From: Verrucomicrobiaceae bacterium
GTDB lineage: Bacteria; Verrucomicrobiota; Verrucomicrobiia; Verrucomicrobiales; Verrucomicrobiaceae
Direction of reading: 5' to 3'
DNA: 64,000 nucleotides
Assembly (NCBI GenBank): GCA_016795485.1
Contig: JAEUHM010000049.1
Coordinates: 1 to 64,000 of the forward strand
The notes below the pieces were generated by a model. That model was not told the origin of the DNA. It made no database searches and worked only from the letters and a program-made list of their open reading frames with translations. The position numbers and the translations under genes are program-made. Shown one piece after another: positions 48,409 through 56,359 of the stretch (positions are counted from its first letter, which is position 1; every line of letters starts with the position of its first letter).

Positions 48409-49173
48409 ATGAACCGCCCCCGCCGACTCCGAAAGACAGGCGGATATCGTTCGTTGCGCAGTTTTCAGACCAGCACGCTCATCTACGACGCCACGGTTTC
48501 CTTCTGTAACCGGTTTATAGACCTCAAGAGCCGCACGCACGACCAGATGGTGCAGGCAGCTCGCAGTGGTCGTCAGAACATAGGAGAAGACAATCGCGCC
48601 GGAGCCGCCAGCAGCAAGTCTGAGCTGGAACTCACCAACTGGGCTCGCGCCAGCCTGGAGGAGCTGCTATTAGACTTCCAAGACTACCTCCGCCAACGCA
48701 GACTGCCTCTCTGGAAGAAAGACAGCCCCCAAGTGGCAGAAATCCGCGCCGTAGGCCAGCGCTTAGGAAAAATAGATCCGTCCCATCCGACTGATCCGTC
48801 CGATCTCCTTCTCCTAGACCCGGAAGACGATGGCGACCTTGCCCGCTATGACCTCTACTCCCCGTGGCTAGAGCATGAGGACCCGACCGTGAGAGCTAAC
48901 ACCATTCTCTGTCTTATCCACCAAGCCAACTACCTCCTAGACCAACAGCTAGGCGCATTAGAGCAAGAGTTCATTGAGGGCGGCGGCTTTTCCGAACAAC
49001 TAGCTGCAGCCCGCATCGAGCACCGTCAGCAACAAAAAGCCGACACCGCCCCCAAGTGCCCTCAGTGCGGCAAGATCATGGCCCTCCGCACCGCCAGAGG
49101 CGGCAAAAATCCCGGCAGCCAGTTCTGGGGCTGCACCGTCTACCCCGAGTGCAAAGGCACCGCAAAGGTTTGA
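48409..49173 (+). CDS. four-helix-bundle protein with C-terminal topoisomerase-type zinc ribbon
   Basis: This 254-residue protein has, at residues about 10-120, a four-helix-bundle domain of the 23S-rRNA-intervening-sequence family (FCNRFIDLKSRTHDQMVQAARSGRQNIGEDNRAG). The middle is helical (HEDPTVRANTILCLIHQANYLLDQQL). The end is a zinc ribbon, CPQCGKIMALRTA...FWGCTVYPECKG, like those at topoisomerase I C-termini, suggesting nucleic-acid binding. It follows ileS by 26 bp. A 5'-deleted second copy is at 52505-52855. Function unknown. Confidence 0.82.
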   Translation: MNRPRRLRKTGGYRSLRSFQTSTLIYDATVSFCNRFIDLKSRTHDQMVQAARSGRQNIGEDNRAGAASSKSELELTNWARASLEELLLDFQDYLRQRRLPLWKKDSPQVAEIRAVGQRLGKIDPSHPTDPSDLLLLDPEDDGDLARYDLYSPWLEHEDPTVRANTILCLIHQANYLLDQQLGALEQEFIEGGGFSEQLAAARIEHRQQQKADTAPKCPQCGKIMALRTARGGKNPGSQFWGCTVYPECKGTAKV

Positions 49174-49283
49174 CCTTCGCCATAGGTCCATCAGATCAAA
49201 CGTATCCGACCAATCCGTCCGATGAAACTGCAATCTCTGAGCGCTTAGTGATCCTCGTTCCCCTCGCCTATCTTTCACATGAA

Positions 49284-50606
49284 CTAGTCAATAGGGGTAG
49301 CGATGAGCATTGGTGTGCCAAGACATTCAACAACATTTACCATATAGTTATTGTGGGCTAAAAATGCCCGAACACCTTGACCACTCCTCCGATCTTTGCG
49401 CGGCCGCCAGGGGGAGGCAAGCTTCCGAAACAACTCCATCTTAAAGTGATCCTGATTGAACTCGACCTGTGAAAAGAAAGTTCGAGCACGCCGAGTACTC
49501 TTGAATGGCTTAATGTGGTACTTCACACCAGCGACTTCAAACTGTAATCCGTCACAAATGCAAGATAGGGTGCATCTCTCTTTGGTCGGTGCCGTCAACT
49601 CGATTCTGATATTGGGTGAAGGATGCTTCTCAGCTGGAAACTCCACATTTACCCAACACCAATCATTTCCTACATAAATGCGCCCCTTCCACCAAGCTCC
49701 AGTTCGGAAGTAAGTGATTTGAGTCTTCCCCAGCCGCGCATAGGCGAGCGTTCCCGACTCAGTGAAATACACCGGATACCAATCTAATCTTCCTAGTTTA
49801 ACTCTTCGCTTAAAGCCATTGTCATCAACACTTATCCACTTGGTAAAGTCTCCACATCTTGTAGCCTTGAGTGTTACGTACTCTGCGTCTAAAGCCCACT
49901 CTGACGACTTGGCCCAGACAACAGTGGCTCTGACATCTCCCCCTTCAAACTCCAAACGCGACTGCTTTTTCAGTAAGTCTGCGTGGAGTTGCGCTTTTGC
50001 AAGATTCCTGCGCTCTAACTCAGCACCTACTCGAGCTTTAAGCCGCTGCAGGGTGGTCTGAACTGCGATCTCTGTTGTCTTTCCGATTTTGGAGAGCCTT
50101 CGTCTATCCGAACTCACCGCCGAGAGAAGTTCCTCCACAGCAGCCAAGTCAATCGGAACAGCATCATCGAGCCAGCCGCATAATTGTCTCACGAACGCAG
50201 CATTCTCGTGAATTACGCTCGTCAACGTTGTCGCTTCCCTATTTCGTCGCCCACGAACAGTGAAGTTCTGTGAGCCAACGGAGGCTACTTTGTCGTCCAC
50301 TATCAAAATCTTTGCATGCAACAAATCGATATGCAGCACTCTGAATCCACTGCTGATCAGTTTTTTCAATTCACGCAGCTGCGCCGGTAGTTGGATTAAC
50401 GCTGTTGGGTCAAAGGTAGTGACTATCGTGATGTGTTCACGGGGGACCGATTCAACTGCGCTCAAGAGCCGTGAAATCGCTCCATCAAAGTAAGGAGTGA
50501 AAATGACCACAGAATCCAGTGCGCTCTGTAAGGCACTTCTCCATGAGCGGTAAACATCCCTGGCCAAGTGTATTGATGGGATTGTGATTGATCTGTCGTC
50601 CGACAC
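49284..50606 (-). CDS. phospholipase D-like (HKD) protein
   Basis: This 440-residue protein has one HxK(x4)D(x6)GSxN motif: H97, K99, D104, and GSQN 111-114. A single motif per chain implies a dimeric active site. The ~300 residues after it have no family I recognise. It starts with GTG 50606, supported by a strong Shine-Dalgarno (AAGGAGA) 6-7 bp upstream. Single-HKD proteins include nucleases and restriction-type enzymes; no phospholipid role need be assumed. It sits between the intact and decayed ileS/zinc-ribbon copies and has an A+T-richer base use than ileS, so it is probably acquired cargo. Confidence 0.8.
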   Translation of the reverse strand: MSDDRSITIPSIHLARDVYRSWRSALQSALDSVVIFTPYFDGAISRLLSAVESVPREHITIVTTFDPTALIQLPAQLRELKKLISSGFRVLHIDLLHAKILIVDDKVASVGSQNFTVRGRRNREATTLTSVIHENAAFVRQLCGWLDDAVPIDLAAVEELLSAVSSDRRRLSKIGKTTEIAVQTTLQRLKARVGAELERRNLAKAQLHADLLKKQSRLEFEGGDVRATVVWAKSSEWALDAEYVTLKATRCGDFTKWISVDDNGFKRRVKLGRLDWYPVYFTESGTLAYARLGKTQITYFRTGAWWKGRIYVGNDWCWVNVEFPAEKHPSPNIRIELTAPTKERCTLSCICDGLQFEVAGVKYHIKPFKSTRRARTFFSQVEFNQDHFKMELFRKLASPWRPRKDRRSGQGVRAFLAHNNYMVNVVECLGTPMLIATPID

Positions 50607-50870
50607 GGCAGTCTCCTTACCCAGTTCACTGGTGAGCGCAAACGCCAGAGAAATGTCGGTTCAACCGGGGACGTCTACGGGACTCGCGTGCCACACAATG
50701 AGTATCGCACGCAGTCGACCTCCTTGGACTACTGCTGCTAAGCGACTAGCCTCTGTGCCTAGCCTTGCTGGGTGTCCGAGATTGTGAGCAACTCACCCGC
50801 TAGTGGATTTTGTTTTGCTGAGGACAGTGACTTTTAAGGTAAGTGTCCACCATTTCAAGTGTTCCACCCT

Positions 50871-51099
50871 CTACCCAGTCTGCGGATCAAGCACCACAAC
50901 GTCCAGGGGCTTGCCGTCCCGAAGCGCCAAGAGACCTTTTCCTGCCCGTGGTGAGGAGTGTTGTGCCTGTGACTTTGGTCGCTGTAGCAATCCAAAGATC
51001 GTTTTTATCGTGGAAGATCGCTAGGTCTTGGCTTTTTGCCAAGGTGCTGAACTCGGAGTATGCCTTGATAATGCGGTCATCGGTGAGATAGACTTTCAC
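50871..51099 (-). pseudogene. PIN-domain (VapC-like) toxin remnant, frameshifted
   Basis: From GTG 51099 the frame reads a PIN C-terminal half: AYSEFSTLAKSQDLAIFHDKNDLWIATATKVTGTTLLTTGRK. After AGGAAAAGG it shifts; dropping one A from the A4 run continues as GLLALRDGKPLDVVVLDPQTG and stops at 50871. The N-terminal half with the first catalytic Asp is missing. No antitoxin is adjacent. It overlaps the stop of the next remnant by 1 bp (TAGTG). It is most likely a dead toxin gene, although the frameshift in a homopolymer could be a sequencing error. Confidence 0.6.
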
Positions 51100-51326
51100 T
51101 ACTCCCAGTCACGCAATCTCCGCTGTACTTCATCCGCCGGAAATCGGCTGCCACAGGTGAATAGCTTCCTAATGGCTTCAGCGGTCTGTTCGGTCCAGAG
51201 TTGCTCTCGCTGGACCAGCAAATCGAGTACCCATAACATTCCATGCACTTCCACTCCTAACTTTTCTGCCGTGAGACGGAGGTCGGCGTCAACGGTGAGA
51301 AAAGGGGCTGTTCCTTCACTGCCATT
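51099..51326 (-). pseudogene. PIN-domain nuclease C-terminal remnant
   Basis: An open frame of 75 residues from ATG 51326: LFLTVDADLRLTAEKLGV, then VHGMLWVLDLLVQREQL, then a helical end (RFPADEVQRRLRDWE). The TVDADL...GV.VHG.LWVLD.L pattern matches the C-terminal half of DUF3368-like PIN nucleases. The N-terminal half with the first acidic residues is absent, so it is probably non-functional. The upstream ~145 bp, before the ileS remnant, hold nothing recognisable. Confidence 0.5.
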
Positions 51327-51470
51327 AGGCAGCCGGACCCAAAAAACTTACAGAGACGCTTTTTGGAAGGGTTTGGTTCCAGGACTCAAGAAGCTAGACT
51401 TATTGTTGACTGAATTGGCTCAGTGACAATAGGCGTCTTATTGGTCCCATGAGATTGATCCTGCCGAAAA

Positions 51471-51642
51471 ATGCTCAATGGCAGAGCTATCATCCAGCAA
51501 GCCATCGAGCTCGAGCGCCAAGCCAAGAAGATCGGCAGCGGCTTAGAAGCCACCGTCCGCCTCACCATGCCCAAGGAAGGCTTCACCCACGAAGTCTGGA
51601 ACGACCCCGCCACCCTGCACGAGTTCTTCATCCTCAGCGAAC
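51471..51642 (+). pseudogene. decayed copy of ileS 3' region (remnant 1)
   Basis: It encodes RAIIQQAIELERQAKKIG, then LEATVRLTMPKEGFTHEVW, then NDPATLHEFFILSE, matching ileS residues about 808-864 (48084-48255) with roughly 85-90% nucleotide identity. Similarity stops abruptly at 51642, 14 bp before the end of the HNH gene. The differences include several clustered changes, so it may come from a related strain's ileS and not from a fresh local copy. Confidence 0.85.
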
Positions 51643-51655
51643 GGCTTCATCACCC

Positions 51656-52054
51656 TCACCAGTCCCACAGATTCTCCTGCCGAAGTTCAAGTCGGTGGGG
51701 TGCGTTCATCTCCAGGAGAAACATCGTCGTTCTCCCCACACTAGTGAGTGCGGTGATTCTGCCATCGTCCATGCTGAAATGTTCATGCCATAACTGAGTG
51801 CGTGGATGGAAAAGGCGCACCACTGCATCTCCATCAGGGTCGGTGCTGGTCAAGTTGGGTCCTTTTAGCAAATTGCAGTGCCGACAGGCCAGCGCCAGAT
51901 TCTCCAACGTGCTCGTTCCGCGGTGTTGCTGGGCAACGATGTGCTCGACATGGTAGGACTGAAATGGTTCCCACCTGTGCCGCATCCTACAATACTCGCA
52001 GCGATCTTCAGCGCGCTGTCTAACGTCCAGCCTAAGCGACTCGGGAAGACTCAT
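51656..52054 (-). CDS. HNH endonuclease
   Basis: This 132-residue nuclease has a zinc pair CEYC (19-22), then HVEHIVAQQHRG (the H of the metal-binding beta turn), and NLALACRHCNLLKG (the N and second Cys pair). The motif is complete, so it should be active as a nicking or double-strand endonuclease. The C-terminal half (LFHPRTQLWHEHF, then GRTTMFLLEMN) is typical of small HNH proteins found on islands. Its ATG overlaps the TGA of the upstream small gene (TGATG), so the pair is translationally coupled. It lies between two decayed ileS fragments. Confidence 0.88.
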   Translation of the reverse strand: MSLPESLRLDVRQRAEDRCEYCRMRHRWEPFQSYHVEHIVAQQHRGTSTLENLALACRHCNLLKGPNLTSTDPDGDAVVRLFHPRTQLWHEHFSMDDGRITALTSVGRTTMFLLEMNAPHRLELRQENLWDW

Positions 52055-52305
52055 CAGGCAGACATCTGTAGCTTCTTGCGAGCCTTGGACTGCAGGATGC
52101 CCAGAAAATTGGTGAACATAATGCAGCTCTGATACTCCTGGCGTTCTTCCGGGGTTAAGAGCCCCTCGTTCGCTCTGGAACCTAAATACTCTAGCCGCTC
52201 CTCATCCTCCGCAGAAGCACGCAAAGCGACAATCTCCTGCAACGCCGCGACATTCATCGTCTCGGCAACGCTGGAGAACATTGCATCCATGTTTGCTGGT
52301 TTCAT
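52054..52305 (-). CDS. small helical partner gene of the HNH endonuclease
   Basis: This protein is 83 residues from ATG 52305 (ATGs at 52290 and 52286 are alternatives; no clear Shine-Dalgarno decides). It is strongly helical and charged: ALQEIVALRASAEDEERLEYL, then ANEGLLTPEERQEYQSCIM, and a basic end QSKARKKLQMSA. The ANEGLLTPEER-type segment is common in small proteins paired with HNH nucleases. It is coupled to the HNH gene by TGATG. It may be an antitoxin-like regulator or a partner of the nuclease; the role is not known. Confidence 0.7.
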   Translation of the reverse strand: MKPANMDAMFSSVAETMNVAALQEIVALRASAEDEERLEYLGSRANEGLLTPEERQEYQSCIMFTNFLGILQSKARKKLQMSA

Positions 52306-52347
52306 TGCGGCAATTAACCATCCCCGCAATTTCCTCGCAACTCTCAA

Positions 52348-52497
52348 ATGATCAGCCTAGAAGCCACCGTCCGCCTCACCCTGCACGAGTTCTTTATCCT
52401 CAGCGAGTTCCACATCGAGCGCAGAGAAACCCTCTCCGCCGCCATGGAAGAAGCCTCCCACAAGAAAAGCGCCCGCTGCACGGATGCAGTAGCCTAA
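52348..52497 (+). pseudogene. decayed copy of ileS 3' end (remnant 2)
   Basis: A 49-codon frame (SLEATVRLTLHEFFILSEF, then HIERRETLSAAMEEASHKK, then SARCTDAVA) matches the last ~80 codons of ileS with two in-frame deletions: 16 codons (flanked by ACC direct repeats) and 14 codons that remove the zinc-binding CW...CG part. Start ATG 52348 is fortuitous. It runs straight into a 5'-deleted copy of the zinc-ribbon gene, preserving the original gene order. Confidence 0.88.
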
Positions 52498-52504
52498 GGT
52501 CGGT

Positions 52505-52855
52505 TTGATCTGTCCAATCCAACTGATCCGTCCCGTCTACACCCCGTGGCTAGAGCATGAGGACCCGGCCGTGAGAGCCAACACCATTCTCTGTCTCATC
52601 CACCAAGCCAACTACCTCTCAGATCAGCAACTGGGTGCATTAGAGCAAGAGTTCAATGAGGACGGCGGCTTTTCCGAACAACTAGCTGCAGCCCGCATCG
52701 AGCATCGTCAGCAACAAAAAGCCGACACAGCTCCCAAGTGCCCTCAGTGCGGCAAAATCATGGCCCTGCGCACCGCCAAAGGCGGCAAGAACCCCGGCAG
52801 CCAGTTCTGGGGCTGCACAGCCTACCCCGAGTGCAAAGGCACCGCCCCCGCTTGA
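52505..52855 (+). pseudogene. 5'-deleted copy of the four-helix/zinc-ribbon gene
   Basis: From about 52540 the sequence is ~95% identical to 48865-49173 and encodes WLEHEDPAVRANTILCLI, then the complete zinc ribbon ending ECKGTAPA. The four-helix-bundle domain (first ~150 codons) is gone; the break is near a GATCCGTCC repeat also present in the intact gene. A TTG at 52505 keeps a 116-residue frame open, so a free zinc-ribbon protein could still be made. The 3' flank (GATCAAAC, then ATCCG motifs) also matches that of the intact copy. Confidence 0.85.
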
Positions 52856-53057
52856 GTTTCATCATAGCTCCCGCAGATCAAACAGATCCGTCCGAACCGT
52901 CAGACTTCGTCTAATGATGCGGCGAAAATCTCCCCACAGATAAATCTAAGCTCAAGAACATGTGTGATTAACGGAGTTTCGTGTAAACCCGGCGTGCCTC
53001 TGAACCAATGGTTGAATGCGCATTGGCTCACATGGACTTAATGTTATAGGATTAGCG

Positions 53058-55163
53058 ATGAAAGACGCATTCGAGTATGAGTCCCTTGCACAGATCGACG
53101 AGTTCCATCGCAAGCCATTTGCGAAACGTTTAGCGAAGATTATTTCAGCGCAACCTCCTGGCGAATGCCTCACGGTCGCCATTGTCAGCGAATGGGGGGC
53201 GGGAAAGAGTTCAGTTATAAGTTGGATACTGGATGAGTTCGCGGCTTCATCAAAAGAAGAGGCTATACTACCATGCGTTCCGGTTAAAGACTTCAATCCC
53301 TGGGGCTGCACTGGGGAACTCGCTTTGCTGTTTCGGTTGTTCGAGAGCATCGCCCGAGCGCTTGATGACGAACTGCTCACGTCCTGGGAAACCTTAAAGA
53401 CAAAAGCGTTAAAGTTGATATCACCTCTCGCATCGGTGGCTACTGGGATTGCAGAGAGCAACGGAGCATCGGGAGTCGGTTCTGCTGCGACAGGCGTGGT
53501 AGGTCTACTGACTTCGTTCCTTCAAACCGACATGGAGGCCTTGCGACAGAGGATAAAGGAAAAGCTCGTCAAATCAAACAGGCGGTTGGTGGTGGTCATT
53601 GACGATATAGATCGGTTGGATCGAACTGAGCTAATGCTGCTCTTTCGGATCTTAAAGGTGAACGCGAGTTTACCCAATACCACGTTTTTGTTGGCGTTGG
53701 ATGATCAAAAGGTTTCTTCAACCATTGGAGCTCAGTTTCAGCAGCACGATGATGCTGGGCGCGACTATCTCGAAAAGATTATTCAAGTCAGTATCGCTCT
53801 GCCTGCCATTCCAACCCACCTGATGCGTCGGTTTGTCTTAGGCACCATCTATGATTCGATTGAGTCTGCTGTGGACTTCGATAAAGACCGTTTAGAGCGG
53901 ATATTTGACGTGCTGTTCTTGCTCCGTTTCAATACACCACGGCGTGCAAAGAATCTAGCGAACGCGATACGCTTTAGTTCAGGTCTCGTTCCGGGAGAGG
54001 TCAACATTACCGATCTCGTACTACTTGAGTGTGCAAGGCAGCTGTTTCCGACACTGTACGAACGCATAAAGAATGGGTGGCAATATCTTGATCCTTCGAA
54101 TGGCTTTTCCATTCCAGAGATGTTTGAAAAGCCCAAAGAAGGTACGCCACCCTACCAATCGTGGTTAGTTGAAGCGTGGACGAAGGAAGGTGGCTCAGCC
54201 CCAACGCCTCGCGAGTTGAGGGCTCTCGCAGAGTGGTTTCCCCAGTCAGCCAGTATTGGGTATGGCATGGCGGCTACAAAAACGTGGTGGAAGGAAAAGC
54301 GCCTTTGCGCGCAGCCATACCACTGGAGATATTTCTCTTCAGCAATCGTGGATGGGGATGTAGCCGATTCCGAAGTGCAATCATGGATTGACCGATTCAA
54401 AGACAGTAACTCAATTGAGATTGAGTCTACGTTGTCCCCCCTTCGGAGAGATTTTGGAGGCCACTTGTTTGCGGAGAAGCTACTTCGCTGTGACATCAGT
54501 GCTGATATCGTATCAGCGATAGTAGTTTTTCTTTCCAAAGCGGACACAAAAGACAACACCGAGTCAGATGAAGGAGGATGGGTAGGGCTCTGTGCAAATC
54601 TTGTCGTGGCACACCTTGACCACGAGGGCGCACTGGAACTTGCCGCCAAAGTAATTGACGAAGCCCCGTTGATCTGGGCCAATAAGTTCATCCGTGCACT
54701 TCCATCTGAATTGCTAGAACGCAAATCCCAGCATCAGGGCGGTTCGCCTCAATCTGTTCTCAGGGTAATGGCTTCGAAAATGTTCCAGCGCCTGCACGAT
54801 GGTGCGCCAATTGCCACTGAAGTAGCAGTTGATTTCATTTGGACCATTTGGCACTTTGGCAATGATGTCGGTCTGCGGAATCTTCTTGAGCATCGGCTGT
54901 CCACCGAGCCTGAGTTTGCGTATGTCGTACTTGCAAGCGTCTGCGGGCGAGGTGTCGGCGAGAAGGCCCCAAGGATATGGCATTGGAACGGAGCCGATAG
55001 TCTTAGGAGCCTGGAGAACCTAGTGCATATTGGAAAATTCAGAAGTGTCGTAGAAGATTTGGCGAGGGTGCGAGGCGATTTGTCACCGACAACTGACTCT
55101 CGGCACCGCTACCTAGCACCCGAAGAGCTGTCCGGTGTATTTCTGGAAAGTGTCCGGCAATAA
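53058..55163 (+). CDS. KAP-family P-loop NTPase
   Basis: This 701-residue protein starts at ATG 53058 (AGGA about 8 bp upstream; an upstream ATG at 53016 is less likely). The KAP NTPase region has Walker A SEWGAGKSS (44-52), FNPWGCTGEL, and Walker B VVVIDDIDRLD (about 178-188) followed by LALDDQKV. A mildly hydrophobic insert (about 120-155) may be the membrane-inserted part seen in KAP proteins. The C-terminal ~400 residues are helical and unrecognised. KAP NTPases occur in several anti-phage systems, such as QatA of QatABCD, but no Qat partners are here. Lower G+C than ileS suggests acquisition. Confidence 0.88.
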   Translation: MKDAFEYESLAQIDEFHRKPFAKRLAKIISAQPPGECLTVAIVSEWGAGKSSVISWILDEFAASSKEEAILPCVPVKDFNPWGCTGELALLFRLFESIARALDDELLTSWETLKTKALKLISPLASVATGIAESNGASGVGSAATGVVGLLTSFLQTDMEALRQRIKEKLVKSNRRLVVVIDDIDRLDRTELMLLFRILKVNASLPNTTFLLALDDQKVSSTIGAQFQQHDDAGRDYLEKIIQVSIALPAIPTHLMRRFVLGTIYDSIESAVDFDKDRLERIFDVLFLLRFNTPRRAKNLANAIRFSSGLVPGEVNITDLVLLECARQLFPTLYERIKNGWQYLDPSNGFSIPEMFEKPKEGTPPYQSWLVEAWTKEGGSAPTPRELRALAEWFPQSASIGYGMAATKTWWKEKRLCAQPYHWRYFSSAIVDGDVADSEVQSWIDRFKDSNSIEIESTLSPLRRDFGGHLFAEKLLRCDISADIVSAIVVFLSKADTKDNTESDEGGWVGLCANLVVAHLDHEGALELAAKVIDEAPLIWANKFIRALPSELLERKSQHQGGSPQSVLRVMASKMFQRLHDGAPIATEVAVDFIWTIWHFGNDVGLRNLLEHRLSTEPEFAYVVLASVCGRGVGEKAPRIWHWNGADSLRSLENLVHIGKFRSVVEDLARVRGDLSPTTDSRHRYLAPEELSGVFLESVRQ

Positions 55164-55224
55164 TGCACTCAGTCTTGAGTCAAAAAACAGCTATGCGGGC
55201 TACAAACCCAGACACTCCTGATGT

Positions 55225-55452
55225 TCATGCTGCTGTCATAGCCAGTTCCTTGTGATTCACACGGAGCGCCGCGTAGCCAAGGCAAGCTTCAATATCTTCA
55301 GCTTCCAAGTAAGGGCAATCTTCAAGAATCTGGGCCGGAGTGCGCTGATTTGCCAACTGGCGCAAGACATTGGCTACCGTGACTCTCATGCCCCGGATGC
55401 AAGGCTTTCCCGACATCACGGCAGGGTCCAGGGTAATGCGATCTACCTTCAT
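55225..55452 (-). CDS. DUF433 antitoxin-like protein
   Basis: This 75-residue protein shows the family pattern ITLDPAVMSGKPCIRGMRVTVANVLRQLA, then ILEDCPYLEAEDIEACLGYAA. DUF433 proteins usually precede a PIN-like DUF5615 toxin gene; the 60 bp after this stop hold no such gene before the KAP gene, so it is an orphan. It is divergent from the AbrB-type antitoxin with 64 bp between starts. Confidence 0.88.
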   Translation of the reverse strand: MKVDRITLDPAVMSGKPCIRGMRVTVANVLRQLANQRTPAQILEDCPYLEAEDIEACLGYAALRVNHKELAMTAA

Positions 55453-55516
55453 GATTCCAGCCTACATCGCCATCTTGCGGTTTGCAAAGCTTTGAGCCGC
55501 AAGTAATACCCGCCCC

Positions 55517-55756
55517 ATGATCGTGAGCACAAAAGGACAAGTGACGATCCCCCGGGCGTTGCGGGAGAGATTCGGGTTGTTGCCGGGGACGGAGTTAGAG
55601 TTTGTAGCTGATGAGGATGCACTGCGGCTTAAGCCGCGAAAGCGAGGGAAGAATGGATGCTCGGCTTTTGACACCTGGCTGAGTAAGGCCGCAGGATCGG
55701 CAGTGGCGAATGTTACCACAGACCAGATGATGGCTACGACTCGAGGGGAGGAGTGA
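55517..55756 (+). CDS. AbrB/MazE-type (SpoVT fold) antitoxin
   Basis: This 79-residue protein has an N-terminal swapped-hairpin DNA-binding motif (VSTKGQVTIPRALRERFGLLPGTELEF) and a C-terminal toxin-binding tail (AFDTWLSKAAG). It belongs to a VapBC-like pair whose toxin gene, starting 3 bp downstream, is internally deleted. It would normally repress its own promoter. Confidence 0.9.
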   Translation: MIVSTKGQVTIPRALRERFGLLPGTELEFVADEDALRLKPRKRGKNGCSAFDTWLSKAAGSAVANVTTDQMMATTRGEE

Positions 55757-55759
55757 CCA

Positions 55760-55936
55760 GTGGTTCTGGCGGATGCGAATGTGACTTTGGACATCAATCC
55801 GATCACGATGGCCGAGTTGGCCTTTTGTTATCGGAATGAGGAATCTGCTGCCTTTAGTAAGTGGGCGCTGAGGTTGGGCCCGTCTTGGTCTCGCGTTCCA
55901 GATCTCCTCTTGGCTGCCCGAAGCGCTAGCGAGTGA
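55760..55936 (+). pseudogene. vapC (PIN toxin) remnant with internal deletion
   Basis: The frame from GTG 55760 reads VVLADANVTLDI, the normal VapC start with its first catalytic Asp, then jumps to NPITMAELAFCYRNEE, a mid-PIN segment, and ends after 58 residues (normal ~130-150). The missing part is about 60 residues near the first junction plus the C-terminus. It directly follows the AbrB-type antitoxin, so this is a decayed toxin-antitoxin pair with a still intact antitoxin. Confidence 0.7.
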
Positions 55937-56066
55937 TTCTTCTGATTTTGGAGTCCACGAATCCGCACGATGGCACGCCTTATCCTGGGCAACCTTTTGT
56001 TACAGGCGGATGGACGGGCTCCGAACATTCCTTGAGCCGGGCATAGTCGAAAACGGCGTGGCTAAG

Positions 56067-56318
56067 GTGAAGGGGGGCGTTCGTCATTTGAAGGTTCTGC
56101 TTTGTCATGTGACGATGGACGATTTGCATGTGCGCGGGGTGCTTTGTCGTGTGAAGATGGTGCATCTTCACATGTTTGTCGGCGATCTTCAGGTGCCGAT
56201 TGGGGATTGTTGGATGACGAAGGGGCTTCTGCACATGTCGAAGATGGCTCTTCACATGCGGGAGAGGGTTCTGCAGGTGAAGATGGGGGATTGTTGGATG
56301 AAAATGGTGCATTTTCAT
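56067..56318. repeat. degenerate 21-bp tandem array (12 units)
   Basis: Twelve consecutive 21-bp units start almost all with GTG or ATG (one TTG) and mostly end in CAC, CAT or CAG, for example GTGAAGATGGTGCATCTTCAC and ATGTCGAAGATGGCTCTTCAC. Frames stay open on both strands: on plus, Met/Val-first heptads (MSKMALH, VKMGDCW) end with a stop 6 bp after the last unit; on minus, His-rich heptads. Units are much more diverged than at 38722. Whether any frame is translated is open. The array fills the gap between the vapC remnant and the FnIII gene. Confidence 0.85.
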
Positions 56319-56359
56319 GCTTGAATTGATAATAATCATATCTATTATATTAACTAGTC

